A stretch of DNA of 6,253 nucleotides from Nitrospirae bacterium GWC2_56_14 (GCA_001803705.1 MHDY01000061.1:1-6253); one strand, 5' to 3'. Counted from the first letter of the stretch, positions 1 through 5,546 are shown. The notes: a model not told the origin generated them from the sequence alone. Made by a program: numbers and translations.

Positions 1-39
1 CTCAACCGCTTCTTTTGCCAGCGCCACGAGAGGGTGCAT
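1..39 (-). CDS. Partial CDS, N-terminus only; possible AMMECR1-family protein
   Basis: Only the first 13 codons lie in the window, reading MHPLVALAKEAVE. The ATG (39-37) shares one base with the ispB stop codon in the arrangement TAATG, and a GGGAG ribosome binding site sits just upstream inside the ispB 3' end, so translation is probably coupled to ispB. The opening HPLV-LAK-A-E pattern resembles the start of AMMECR1-domain proteins (AmmeMemoRadiSam system protein A), whose first helix begins in a similar way. That resemblance is from memory and covers only 13 residues. The start codon is well supported; the family name is a guess. Confidence 0.5.
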   Translation of the reverse strand, partial: MHPLVALAKEAVE

Positions 40-1022
40 TACATCTCCCGTTGAACCACATAATCCGCGAGGGCCAGAAGCGCCTGGCGCGGCGACGAAT
101 CGGGGAACACGTTCAGGTCGGCTTTGGCGCCGTCGGAAAAGGATTGCGCCACTGCGAGCGCTTCATTGACCGTATCGTATTTTTCCATGATGCCGATGGT
201 ATAGCTGAGGTCGGCGTCGGTCATGGCCTCTGCCTGCAGGATCCGGTCGAGACGGCTTTTTTCTTCGGGAGCGGCCTTGCGGATGGCATAGATGAGCGGA
301 AGCGTGACCTTGCCTTCGGCCAGGTCCTTGCCGAGCACCTTGCCGAGCTGCTTCTGGTCCGCTGCGTAATCGAGGGTGTCGTCAGTGATCTGGAAGGCAT
401 AGCCCAGTTTTTTCCCGTAGGCCGTGAGGGCGTCTTCCTGCGAAAGAGGGGCCTTGCCGATGATGGCGCCGAGCCGGCACGATGCGGAGATGAGCACGCC
501 GGTCTTGCACTCCACAAGGCGGTAGTAATCGGTCTCGGTGATGTCGATGTTCTGGATCTGCATGAGCTGCAGGACCTCGCCTTCGGACATGGTCGTGGTG
601 GTCTCGGAGAGAACATCCATGACCCGCTGGTTCTGGAGGCGGACCCCATGGTAGAGGGCTTTCGAGTACAGGTAGTCGCCCACGAGGATGCTGGCCTGGT
701 TTCCCCAGAGGGAGTTTGCCGAGGATTTGCCGCGCCGGATCTTGGCTTCGTCGATCACGTCGTCGTGCAGGAGCGATGCCGTGTGGATGAACTCGACCAC
801 GCCGCCCAGGGTGTATTCGGCGCTGTGGTCCCGGCAGCCGCAGAGCCGCGCCGAGAGCAGGTGCAGCAGGGGCCGGAACCGCTTGCCTCCCGCGCCGAGG
901 ATGTATTTGCTCACCTGCCGGATGAGCTCGACGTCGGTCCCCAGGCTCTCATGGATGCGGTGCTCCATGCGCTCCATGTCGGACTTGAATTCTTTTAAAA
1001 CGTCTTGAATGGTCGTTATCAT
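39..1022 (-). CDS. ispB: Long-chain polyprenyl diphosphate synthase (octaprenyl/heptaprenyl type)
   Basis: A 327-residue all-trans polyprenyl diphosphate synthase, which elongates farnesyl diphosphate with isopentenyl diphosphate to make the side chain of menaquinone or ubiquinone. Visible motifs are GGKRFRP (45-51), the first aspartate-rich motif DDVID (87-91) followed by RRG (96-98), and the second motif QITDDTLDY (211-219) with D214, D215 and D218. GKDLAEGKVTLPL (231-243) is also typical. The residues four and five places before the first aspartate are small (S83, A82), which in this family permits long chains rather than stopping at C15 or C20. Length is normal. The ATG at 1022 is preceded by AGGGA (1034-1030) at seven bases and by a strong promoter. 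The exact chain length cannot be read from sequence. Confidence 0.93.
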   Translation of the reverse strand: MITTIQDVLKEFKSDMERMEHRIHESLGTDVELIRQVSKYILGAGGKRFRPLLHLLSARLCGCRDHSAEYTLGGVVEFIHTASLLHDDVIDEAKIRRGKSSANSLWGNQASILVGDYLYSKALYHGVRLQNQRVMDVLSETTTTMSEGEVLQLMQIQNIDITETDYYRLVECKTGVLISASCRLGAIIGKAPLSQEDALTAYGKKLGYAFQITDDTLDYAADQKQLGKVLGKDLAEGKVTLPLIYAIRKAAPEEKSRLDRILQAEAMTDADLSYTIGIMEKYDTVNEALAVAQSFSDGAKADLNVFPDSSPRQALLALADYVVQREM

Positions 1023-1052
1023 AGCGTCGTCCCTGGGGAATACTTAAAAAGA

Positions 1053-1081
1053 ATAATAGGGGACAGGCACTGTATTGTCAA
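1053..1081 (-). promoter_or_regulatory. Sigma-70 type promoter for ispB
   Basis: On the minus strand, TTGACA (1081-1076, 6/6 to consensus) and TATTAT (1058-1053, 5/6) are separated by exactly 17 bases. The predicted start of transcription is near 1046, giving a leader of about 24 bases before the ATG at 1022. This is the best promoter in the window and implies that ispB and the gene after it form their own transcription unit, independent of the HEPN gene upstream. Confidence 0.85.
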
Positions 1082-1149
1082 GGATTTTTGTGGCAAGAGG
1101 GGGCAAAATTGGTTCAGCAGGAGGGCAATCTGTCGCAGCTGCTGCCCTG

Positions 1150-1701
1150 TTATAGTTGTTCATTCCGACCCTTTGGAAGCCGGCGCTCAATGCTCTGCAG
1201 CAAGGCCAGGACATCGGCGGGAGAAATAGTGTCTCCAAGGCACTCGACGCCGGAGAGCGGATTGAAGCTTCCTTTGAGCTTGTCGTCTATCACGAACCTG
1301 CCCCATGCGGCTCTGCGCCTGGGTTCGTCTTTTTTGAAGTAGAAGTAATTTCCGTGAGCCGCTGCATTGCGAAGGTGACGAAAGACCTCGAATTCCGGCG
1401 ATTGATCGTTATGTACATCAGCGACGGTGTAGGCAGTGCAAAGAAGCATGCAGCAAAGCGTCTTCACCACTGAATCCGCCGTAAGGTCGCCGGATGCGCG
1501 CAAAGATTGAATCTGCCCCATGTCGATGGCCAGGTCGGGTTTTATCTTGCCGCGATACCAGGCGATTCTGTCAGGACCCGGGGCAAGCTGAATCTCTTTT
1601 TCGAAAATGGGTCCCAGTCCCGCGGTTGCTGTCAGGAAGGCCGTGACCATTTCGAAGAACGGACTGTCTTGCGTGAAGATGATAGTGAGTGGGTTACTCA
1701 T
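1150..1701 (-). CDS. HEPN-domain protein (candidate RNase/toxin-type), otherwise uncharacterised
   Basis: A 183-residue soluble protein with no signal peptide or clear membrane segment. Residues 108-117 read RHLRNAAAHG, giving the HEPN hallmark R-x4-H (R111, H116) with an Asn directly after the Arg. This motif forms the RNase active site in many HEPN proteins. An aromatic and charged stretch follows, then WGRFVIDDKLKG (133-144) and a C-terminal helix (162-174). The layout recalls the HEPN group named after plasmid pEK499 p136, a match made from memory. HEPN proteins are common in toxin-antitoxin, abortive infection and RNA-processing contexts, but no MNT-type nucleotidyltransferase or other antitoxin is adjacent. 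Its ATG (1701) has only a weak GGA ribosome site ten bases upstream. G+C appears lower than in ispB. The motif is clear; RNase activity is inferred. Confidence 0.75.
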   Translation of the reverse strand: MSNPLTIIFTQDSPFFEMVTAFLTATAGLGPIFEKEIQLAPGPDRIAWYRGKIKPDLAIDMGQIQSLRASGDLTADSVVKTLCCMLLCTAYTVADVHNDQSPEFEVFRHLRNAAAHGNYFYFKKDEPRRRAAWGRFVIDDKLKGSFNPLSGVECLGDTISPADVLALLQSIERRLPKGRNEQL

Positions 1702-1715
1702 CGTTGCTCGTTCCG

Positions 1716-1727
1716 ATCGTCGACGAT
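1716..1727. promoter_or_regulatory. 12-bp perfect palindrome just upstream of the HEPN gene
   Basis: ATCGTCGACGAT reads the same on both strands and lies 15 bases upstream of the HEPN start codon, next to the weak ribosome site. Its place in the 5' leader would suit a repressor site or a small mRNA hairpin. A palindrome of this length can also occur by chance, so the functional reading is weak. Confidence 0.3.
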
Positions 1728-1882
1728 TGAAAGAATCATCAAATACAGTTGGAAATTACGCATGAACACAGGGGTGAGGCGCGTCTTTTCGTGCCGCTCT
1801 CGATCCCCAGGTTATTTTTATAATCAGTCGAGATAAGCAGGTGCAGAAATATATTCAAATAAAGGGTCAAGAAGAACTTGCG

Positions 1883-2602
1883 CTACCGACCGCCGATGCA
1901 CTGGTATTGCATCGCAATTCGCTGTTTTTGAAGGTCCTCTAATCTCTTCTCGACCTTCTTTGCGATTTCTGCCTTGGGATTGAGTTCCAAAAACAGCTTT
2001 AGTTCCTTGATGACGGACTGTTGGTCAGCGCACGCACACGTCCCAGAAGTCAGTTGGTCCGAGACTGCCTTCAGTATTTTCGCTGTTTCCAGGGCGTAGT
2101 AGCCTGTCATTTTAGGCAATAGTGCGTTTCCTTTTTTATAGAGATTCGCGAGGTAACCCTCCCCAAAGCGGGTACAGCCTCCTACATCAGTTTGGAGATT
2201 AATATAGACTGGCCAGAAGCCTTCTGGCATCCACTCGCGCCGAAATTGAAAATACATATTGTCATTATCTGTGCCGTGCTTTTTTGCCAAGGTTGCAAAG
2301 AATGCTGTGTCCGGCTCAATGACGATTACTTCATACCGATTGACCGTAAAACCTTTCATGTTTTTCTCAATAGCTTCATAATCTGCTTCCGAGAGATTTT
2401 CTATGACTGGTCGAAGTCTATCGGCTATCGTTGTTCCCTCCTGGATCAAACCCAGAAGCGAAGTCTTCTTGGTGGACCGTTCTATCCGATCAAGATGTGC
2501 TTTGTACTTAAGAACTTGATCAACCAGAGGGTCGTTGCCAGCCATTGACGTTGTTGTAATAACAGTCAGAATAAGGATCATTATGGTGAGTGTCTTAGTC
2601 AT
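1883..2602 (-). CDS. Exported protein of unknown function, four cysteines
   Basis: A 239-residue protein I do not recognise. Its N-terminus is a Sec signal peptide: MTK, a hydrophobic core (about residues 5-18) and a likely signal peptidase I cut after SMA (19-21). The mature protein has four cysteines (143, 189, 191, 235), which could form disulfides in the periplasm; the CAC pair is notable. The centre is aromatic-rich, with FRREWMPEGFWPVY around 120-133. The C-terminus (about 198-230) is strongly helical and resembles a single TPR-like repeat. The ATG at 2602 is preferred over the in-frame GTG at 2608 because that GTG lies inside the GAGGTG ribosome binding site. It stands alone with its own candidate promoter, and its base composition is the most AT-rich of the genes here. 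Confidence 0.75.
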   Translation of the reverse strand: MTKTLTIMILILTVITTTSMAGNDPLVDQVLKYKAHLDRIERSTKKTSLLGLIQEGTTIADRLRPVIENLSEADYEAIEKNMKGFTVNRYEVIVIEPDTAFFATLAKKHGTDNDNMYFQFRREWMPEGFWPVYINLQTDVGGCTRFGEGYLANLYKKGNALLPKMTGYYALETAKILKAVSDQLTSGTCACADQQSVIKELKLFLELNPKAEIAKKVEKRLEDLQKQRIAMQYQCIGGR

Positions 2603-2605
2603 ATT

Positions 2606-2611
2606 CACCTC
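2606..2611 (-). promoter_or_regulatory. Ribosome binding site that decides the start of the exported protein
   Basis: GAGGTG on the minus strand lies four to eight bases before the ATG at 2602. An in-frame GTG at 2608-2606 is part of this same site, so it is unlikely to be the start codon. The signal peptide is also more regular from the ATG. Confidence 0.65.
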
Positions 2612-2646
2612 GTTATTGATGGGACGGAAGCTATTATCTACATATA

Positions 2647-2675
2647 TGTATATGCTTTTCCGGCATGTGTTGCAA
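2647..2675 (-). promoter_or_regulatory. Candidate sigma-70 promoter for the exported-protein gene
   Basis: On the minus strand, TTGCAA (2675-2670, 4/6) and TATACA (2652-2647, 4/6) are separated by 17 bases in an AT-rich tract. Transcription would begin near 2640, giving a leader of about 38 bases. Each box is moderate; the ideal spacing and location support the call. Confidence 0.45.
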
Positions 2676-2682
2676 GCATATA
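2649..2682. repeat. 9-bp inverted repeat overlapping the candidate promoter
   Basis: TATATGCTT (2649-2657) and its exact reverse complement AAGCATATA (2674-2682) are separated by 16 bases. The left arm overlaps the -10 box and the right arm overlaps the edge of the -35 box. Spacing between arm centres is 25 bp, more than two helical turns. This could be a dimeric repressor site. A separate 10-bp palindrome, ACATATATGT (2640-2649), abuts it. The AT-rich composition raises the chance of coincidence. Confidence 0.4.
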
Positions 2683-2703
2683 TTCCTGATTCATGGCGAG
2701 GTT

Positions 2704-2721
2704 GAATGAGTGGAATGAGTG
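2704..2721. repeat. Two tandem copies of a 9-bp unit
   Basis: GAATGAGTG occurs twice back to back (2704-2712 and 2713-2721) in the space between the J-domain-like gene and the exported-protein gene. No function is apparent; it may be a simple slippage duplication. The remaining intergenic sequence (2722-2809) shows no terminator-like hairpin with a T-tract. Confidence 0.6.
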
Positions 2722-2809
2722 TATTATGGGTATGCCAAGAATACAGCGTGTAACTTGAAGTGTCTCGAAGAAGTGCATCTATCGCGCAATTCGGGAATTA
2801 CTCAGCACT

Positions 2810-4003
2810 TTAGAACTCCATGGGATAATCATGAAAGGGGTCGGAGAGTTCGGAGCCCATCATGGCGATATATTCCTTCACAAACTCGACGATCTCTTTC
2901 CTACGGCCTGGGTCTGAGCAAACGTCGGTCATGTCGCGTATGTACTCCTGCAGCCGGAGGCAGTCCTGCTTTAAGGCCTGGATCTCGCGAATTGCCTGCT
3001 GTTCCGTCAGGTGCCAGACGTCATTGATCGGCGTGAACCGGGGATTATAATATACCGACGCGTGCTCCTCTTCGAGCGCGGCTGCCTGTTCCTTGAGCGA
3101 CGCTATGTAGAGTTTCAATTTCTCGTTAGGCAGCGTGTCGAGATTGTGGCTTTCCGAGGCGACCCATTGCATCTCAAGTTTAAGCAGAGCGGCAAGGTCC
3201 TTGTCAGCATAGGCGGCGGTCACCTTCTTCATCAATTCTTCTTTTCGTTTCTTTTCCGAAAGGTCCATTTCGATGTCCGGGTGCAGGGCCTTGGCCAGGG
3301 AAAGATAGAGGCTCCGCATGCTCTTGAGCTGATGGGCTTCCTCCTTCTGACGCTGCTCTTCCCGCGCAATATGTACTTTCGACTTTTTCTTCCCGAAGGA
3401 TCGCTCTCCCTGCTGGTTCTCGCTGTTCTTGAACTCGTTCAGTATGCGCCTGGCAAAACGTGTGAATTCCTCGGGAGTATCGCCCAGCGCGTCCAGATCG
3501 ATCTCCATGCCGAAGGCGTCTTTCGCATGTTCCGCAAAGGCCCTTTTCATGGCGAGGTTCTGACTTTGCACTTCCTCGCGATAATTCGATTCCGACCAGG
3601 CATTGTAAAACTCTTCGGTTTCCCGGTCCGGCTCCACATTCCTGAATGCCTCATCACACAGGAGGAGGATGACCTTACGAACATTCTCTGCCTGACGCGC
3701 GCTGAGTTTTAACTTTTTTGCGGCTTCGCCCAGTGCTTTCGCAAGCTTTAGCCTGCTTTGGGAGATAGCCTGCTGCAGGTTGGGTATGTTCGCGTTATAC
3801 GCTTTGAGCACGGTTTCGAGCTTTGTCGTGTCCTTGCGGATCGCCTGCTGGATCTGTTCAATGCGTTTCGTCAGGCGGTTGAAGGCCTGCTGATTCTTTG
3901 TCAGTTTTTTCTTTTTTGCTGCAGAGATCTTCAGGTCTAATTTGACGGGTTTTTTACGGCGGATGGTCTTGTTGTCGAATGAGGAAGGTGTTTGTTCGTC
4001 CAT
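2810..4003 (-). CDS. Large J-domain-like (HPD motif) protein with coiled coils
   Basis: A 397-residue cytoplasmic protein rich in Lys, Glu and Gln. The N-terminus is very basic (RRKKPVKLDLKISAAKKKK, 15-33), followed by predicted coiled coil (about 36-65 and 77-112). Residues 227-283 hold a J-domain-like segment: SLYLSLAKALHPDIE with the HPD triad at 241-243, then an acidic and basic helix and AAYADKDLAALLKLEMQW (263-280). J-domains use HPD to stimulate DnaK ATPase. Here the domain is internal, with no zinc-finger or G/F region, so this is not classical DnaJ. A second helical region (about 294-380) follows. Similar embedded-HPD proteins are known from other proteobacteria as J domain-containing hypotheticals. 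It starts 49 bases after the trpS stop and is probably co-transcribed, although its ATG lacks a clear ribosome site. Confidence 0.75.
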   Translation of the reverse strand: MDEQTPSSFDNKTIRRKKPVKLDLKISAAKKKKLTKNQQAFNRLTKRIEQIQQAIRKDTTKLETVLKAYNANIPNLQQAISQSRLKLAKALGEAAKKLKLSARQAENVRKVILLLCDEAFRNVEPDRETEEFYNAWSESNYREEVQSQNLAMKRAFAEHAKDAFGMEIDLDALGDTPEEFTRFARRILNEFKNSENQQGERSFGKKKSKVHIAREEQRQKEEAHQLKSMRSLYLSLAKALHPDIEMDLSEKKRKEELMKKVTAAYADKDLAALLKLEMQWVASESHNLDTLPNEKLKLYIASLKEQAAALEEEHASVYYNPRFTPINDVWHLTEQQAIREIQALKQDCLRLQEYIRDMTDVCSDPGRRKEIVEFVKEYIAMMGSELSDPFHDYPMEF

Positions 4004-4025
4004 GGGAATTTCACAGTTTGTGGGC

Positions 4026-4058
4026 CTGTAGGGGCGGGTTTGAAAATCGCCCCTACAG
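4026..4058. repeat. Perfect 11-bp palindrome containing the trpS stop codon
   Basis: CTGTAGGGGCG (4026-4036) and CGCCCCTACAG (4048-4058) are exact reverse complements around an 11-base AT-rich loop. The right arm covers the last trpS codon and its TAG stop (4055-4053). Neither strand has a T-tract after it, so it is not a canonical rho-independent terminator. The GTAGGGGCG...CGCCCCTAC form looks like a dispersed REP-type palindrome, an impression from memory. As a stable hairpin it could still protect the trpS mRNA end or reduce readthrough into the next gene. Confidence 0.75.
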
Positions 4059-5036
4059 CTTCATCGCCTCGTTCACTTCCGCCAGAGTCTGTGCAGCGAC
4101 AACGCGGGCCTTGCGGGAGCCTTCGTGGATGATGTCGGTGATCCGTTTCGGGTCGTCAACCAGTTCTTTCCTTCGTTCCTGCATCGGCTTGAGGTAGGCC
4201 AGAAGGTGCTTCAAGAGCTCCTTCTTGTCATCGACGCAGCCGATGCCGGCGCGGCGGCATTCCACGTTGACATGGTCGCACCATTCCTTGGGCGCGAAGA
4301 TCTTGTCGAGCGCGAAGAGCGGGCAGACGTCGGGATTGCCGGGGTCGTTCCTGCGCACGCGCGCGGGGTCGGTCACCATGGCCATCACTTTCTTCGTGAT
4401 GGCTTCGGGGCTGTCGGACATGTTGATGGTATTACCGTAGCTCTTGCTCATCTTGCGGCCGTCGGTGCCGGGCAGTTTGGGATACTCGGTCATGAGGGGC
4501 TGCGGCTCCGGAAAGATCTCGCCGTAGAGCTGGTCGAACCTGCGGCCGATCTCGCGCGTCAGTTCCAGATGGGGCAACTGATCAACGCCCACGGGCACGA
4601 AGTGCGCTTTATAGATGAGAATGTCCGCGGCCTGGAGCACGGGGTAGCCGAGGAACCCGTAGGTGTTCATCTCCCGGTCCTGGATCTGGTCCATCTTTTC
4701 CTTGTAAGTCGGCACCCGCTCGAGCCAGGGGAGCGGCGTGGACATGGAGAGCAGCAAGTGGAGGACGGCGTGCTCAGGCACGAGGGACTGCTTAAAGAGC
4801 ACGACCTTCTCCGGGTCGAGCCCTGTCGAAAGCCAGTCAATGACCATCTCATTGACGTGCGTCCGGATCTTCGAGGTGTCGGCGTAGTTCGTGGTGAGGG
4901 CGTGCCAGTCCGCGATGAAGTAATAGCATTCGTACTGGTCCTGGAGCTTGCGCCAGTTCTCGAGGGCCCCCAGAAGATTGCCGAGGTGCAGGAGGCCGCT
5001 CGGCTGCATGCCGCTTAAAACCCTTTTTTTGCTCAT
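4053..5036 (-). CDS. trpS: Tryptophanyl-tRNA synthetase
   Basis: A 327-residue class I aminoacyl-tRNA synthetase that charges tRNA-Trp with tryptophan in the cytoplasm. The HIGH-type signature is PSGLLHLGN (12-20), and KMSKS is intact (195-199) within GRKMSKSYGN. Other TrpRS features are ADWHALTTNY (42-51), YPVLQAADILIYKA (131-144) and VDQLPHLELTREIGRRF (151-167), which line the tryptophan and ATP pocket, and DPGNPDVCPLF (231-241) in the C-terminal domain. Length is typical for bacterial TrpRS. The ATG at 5036 follows AGGA at six bases. The gene ends in AMKL and its stop codon lies within a palindrome. It has a 231-base repeat-bearing leader region separating it from the PilZ gene. Confidence 0.97.
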   Translation of the reverse strand: MSKKRVLSGMQPSGLLHLGNLLGALENWRKLQDQYECYYFIADWHALTTNYADTSKIRTHVNEMVIDWLSTGLDPEKVVLFKQSLVPEHAVLHLLLSMSTPLPWLERVPTYKEKMDQIQDREMNTYGFLGYPVLQAADILIYKAHFVPVGVDQLPHLELTREIGRRFDQLYGEIFPEPQPLMTEYPKLPGTDGRKMSKSYGNTINMSDSPEAITKKVMAMVTDPARVRRNDPGNPDVCPLFALDKIFAPKEWCDHVNVECRRAGIGCVDDKKELLKHLLAYLKPMQERRKELVDDPKRITDIIHEGSRKARVVAAQTLAEVNEAMKL

Positions 5037-5085
5037 GGATGATCCTTTGTTTGTAACTGCCGAGGTATTCAGGCTGAAGACTGAA

Positions 5086-5110
5086 GGCTGACATATGTCA
5101 ATTGTCAGCC
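5086..5110. repeat. Hairpin and 12-bp palindrome in the trpS leader
   Basis: GGCTGACA (5086-5093) pairs exactly with TGTCAGCC (5103-5110) around nine bases. Overlapping this is the perfect palindrome TGACATATGTCA (5089-5100). The minus strand contains TTGACA at 5101-5096, but no matching -10 box lies 16-18 bases further on. The first two bases also belong to the 17-bp terminal repeat, so the small and large folds compete there. Confidence 0.55.
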
Positions 5111-5150
5111 AGTGTAAATTCCGGTAGTTTTAAGTTATTTCAAACGATTT

Positions 5151-5221
5151 TTGCTGGTTCAGGCTTGCAGCCTGAACCATACGTTAATTATTTGGTTCAA
5201 TCAGTATGATTGAACCAGCAA
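5151..5221. repeat. Twin hairpins enclosed by an 11-bp inverted repeat
   Basis: Hairpin one has 11-bp arms TGGTTCAGGCT/AGCCTGAACCA (5155-5165, 5169-5179) and a 3-base loop. Hairpin two has 11-bp arms TGGTTCAATCA/TGATTGAACCA (5193-5203, 5207-5217) and a 3-base loop. Both share the TGGTTCA core. The outer ends TTGCTGGTTCA (5151-5161) and TGAACCAGCAA (5211-5221) are themselves an exact inverted repeat, so the block can fold as two small stems or one large one. This paired arrangement is typical of REP/BIME-like elements. No T-tract follows either stem on either strand. Confidence 0.8.
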
Positions 5222-5267
5222 CGAATTACCTTCAGTCTTCAGCCTCAGCACCTGCATCGGCTGCTTT

Positions 5268-5540
5268 TTAAACGTTCATGACCCCGGCGATATAATTATT
5301 CTTGTCCTGCTGGACCCACTTTACCATGGCAGCTTTCATGCCCTGTGTGCCGACGATCGAAAGCACGTGGCCGGGTTCCAGGGCACAGGAGGTCCTGATG
5401 CACGCGCCGCCGCTGCTTACGTTCAGGGCAAGCCCGCTGGTGTTGATATTCTTGACCCCCTGCATATCGAGAATGGGTACGGAAAAAAGAATCACTTCCG
5501 AGGAGGGGTGCCGCGGATATTTTCGCAAGTTCTGTCCCAT
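5268..5540 (-). CDS. Single-domain PilZ protein (c-di-GMP-binding type)
   Basis: A 90-residue protein that is essentially one PilZ domain. The c-di-GMP signature is complete: RKYPR (6-10) gives RxxxR, and NVSSGG (40-45) gives (D/N)xSxxG. Both halves are needed for nucleotide binding in studied PilZ proteins, so binding is plausible. No output domain, signal peptide or membrane segment is present, so it would act by contacting a partner. The ATG at 5540 has GAGG (5550-5547) at six bases, overlapping the stop of the upstream protease, which implies translational coupling. The same frame stays open upstream to 5828, but that part overlaps the protease gene and shows no family character. The stop is TAA at 5270-5268. 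Confidence 0.85.
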   Translation of the reverse strand: MGQNLRKYPRHPSSEVILFSVPILDMQGVKNINTSGLALNVSSGGACIRTSCALEPGHVLSIVGTQGMKAAMVKWVQQDKNNYIAGVMNV

Positions 5541-5546
5541 GGTCTG

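Larger units (their letters stand above)
5071..5245. repeat. 175-bp nested palindromic cassette upstream of trpS
   Basis: The ends are a perfect 17-bp inverted repeat: AGGCTGAAGACTGAAGG (5071-5087) and its reverse complement (5229-5245), with 141 bases between. Each end is built from a degenerate heptamer of the form (G/A)CTGAAG repeated about three times. Inside lie a small hairpin near the left end and a double hairpin (5151-5221). No open reading frame of note is present. The layout resembles a MITE- or BIME-like non-coding repeat. It fills most of the 231-base space between the PilZ gene and trpS; the rest (5037-5070 and 5246-5267) shows only the trpS ribosome site. Confidence 0.7.

Noticed and set aside
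15..998. Long plus-strand open frame opposite ispB, 327 codons
   Set aside because: It is the antisense of a clearly real, motif-complete ispB in GC-rich DNA, where stops are rare. Its translation shows no recognisable family features.
1817..1822. TATAAA (minus strand) as a -10 box for the HEPN gene
   Set aside because: The best -35 at 17 bases (TGCACC) matches only 3/6 and the leader would be over 100 bases. It is possible but not supportable.
3011..3712. Plus-strand open frame of 233 codons opposite the J-domain-like gene
   Set aside because: The minus-strand frame is longer and has a recognisable HPD domain and coherent coiled coils; the plus frame has no ribosome site or family features.
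4026..4058. Rho-independent terminator between trpS and the J-domain-like gene
   Set aside because: The stem is strong, but the loop is 11 bases and no T-tract follows on either strand.
4125..5018. Long plus-strand open frame opposite trpS, 297 codons
   Set aside because: Antisense shadow of an intact trpS; the translation is low-complexity in His, Val and Gly with no domain character.
5073..5101. TTGACA at 5101-5096 as a trpS promoter
   Set aside because: The -35 box is perfect, but the hexamers 16-18 bases downstream match the -10 consensus at only about two positions.
5151..5221. Bidirectional terminators formed by the twin hairpins
   Set aside because: Neither hairpin is followed by a run of T on either strand. 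The repeat-element reading fits better.
5037..5267. T-box or tRNA-like element controlling trpS
   Set aside because: I saw no T-box consensus, anticodon-like specifier loop or tRNA fold; the structure is explained by simple inverted repeats.
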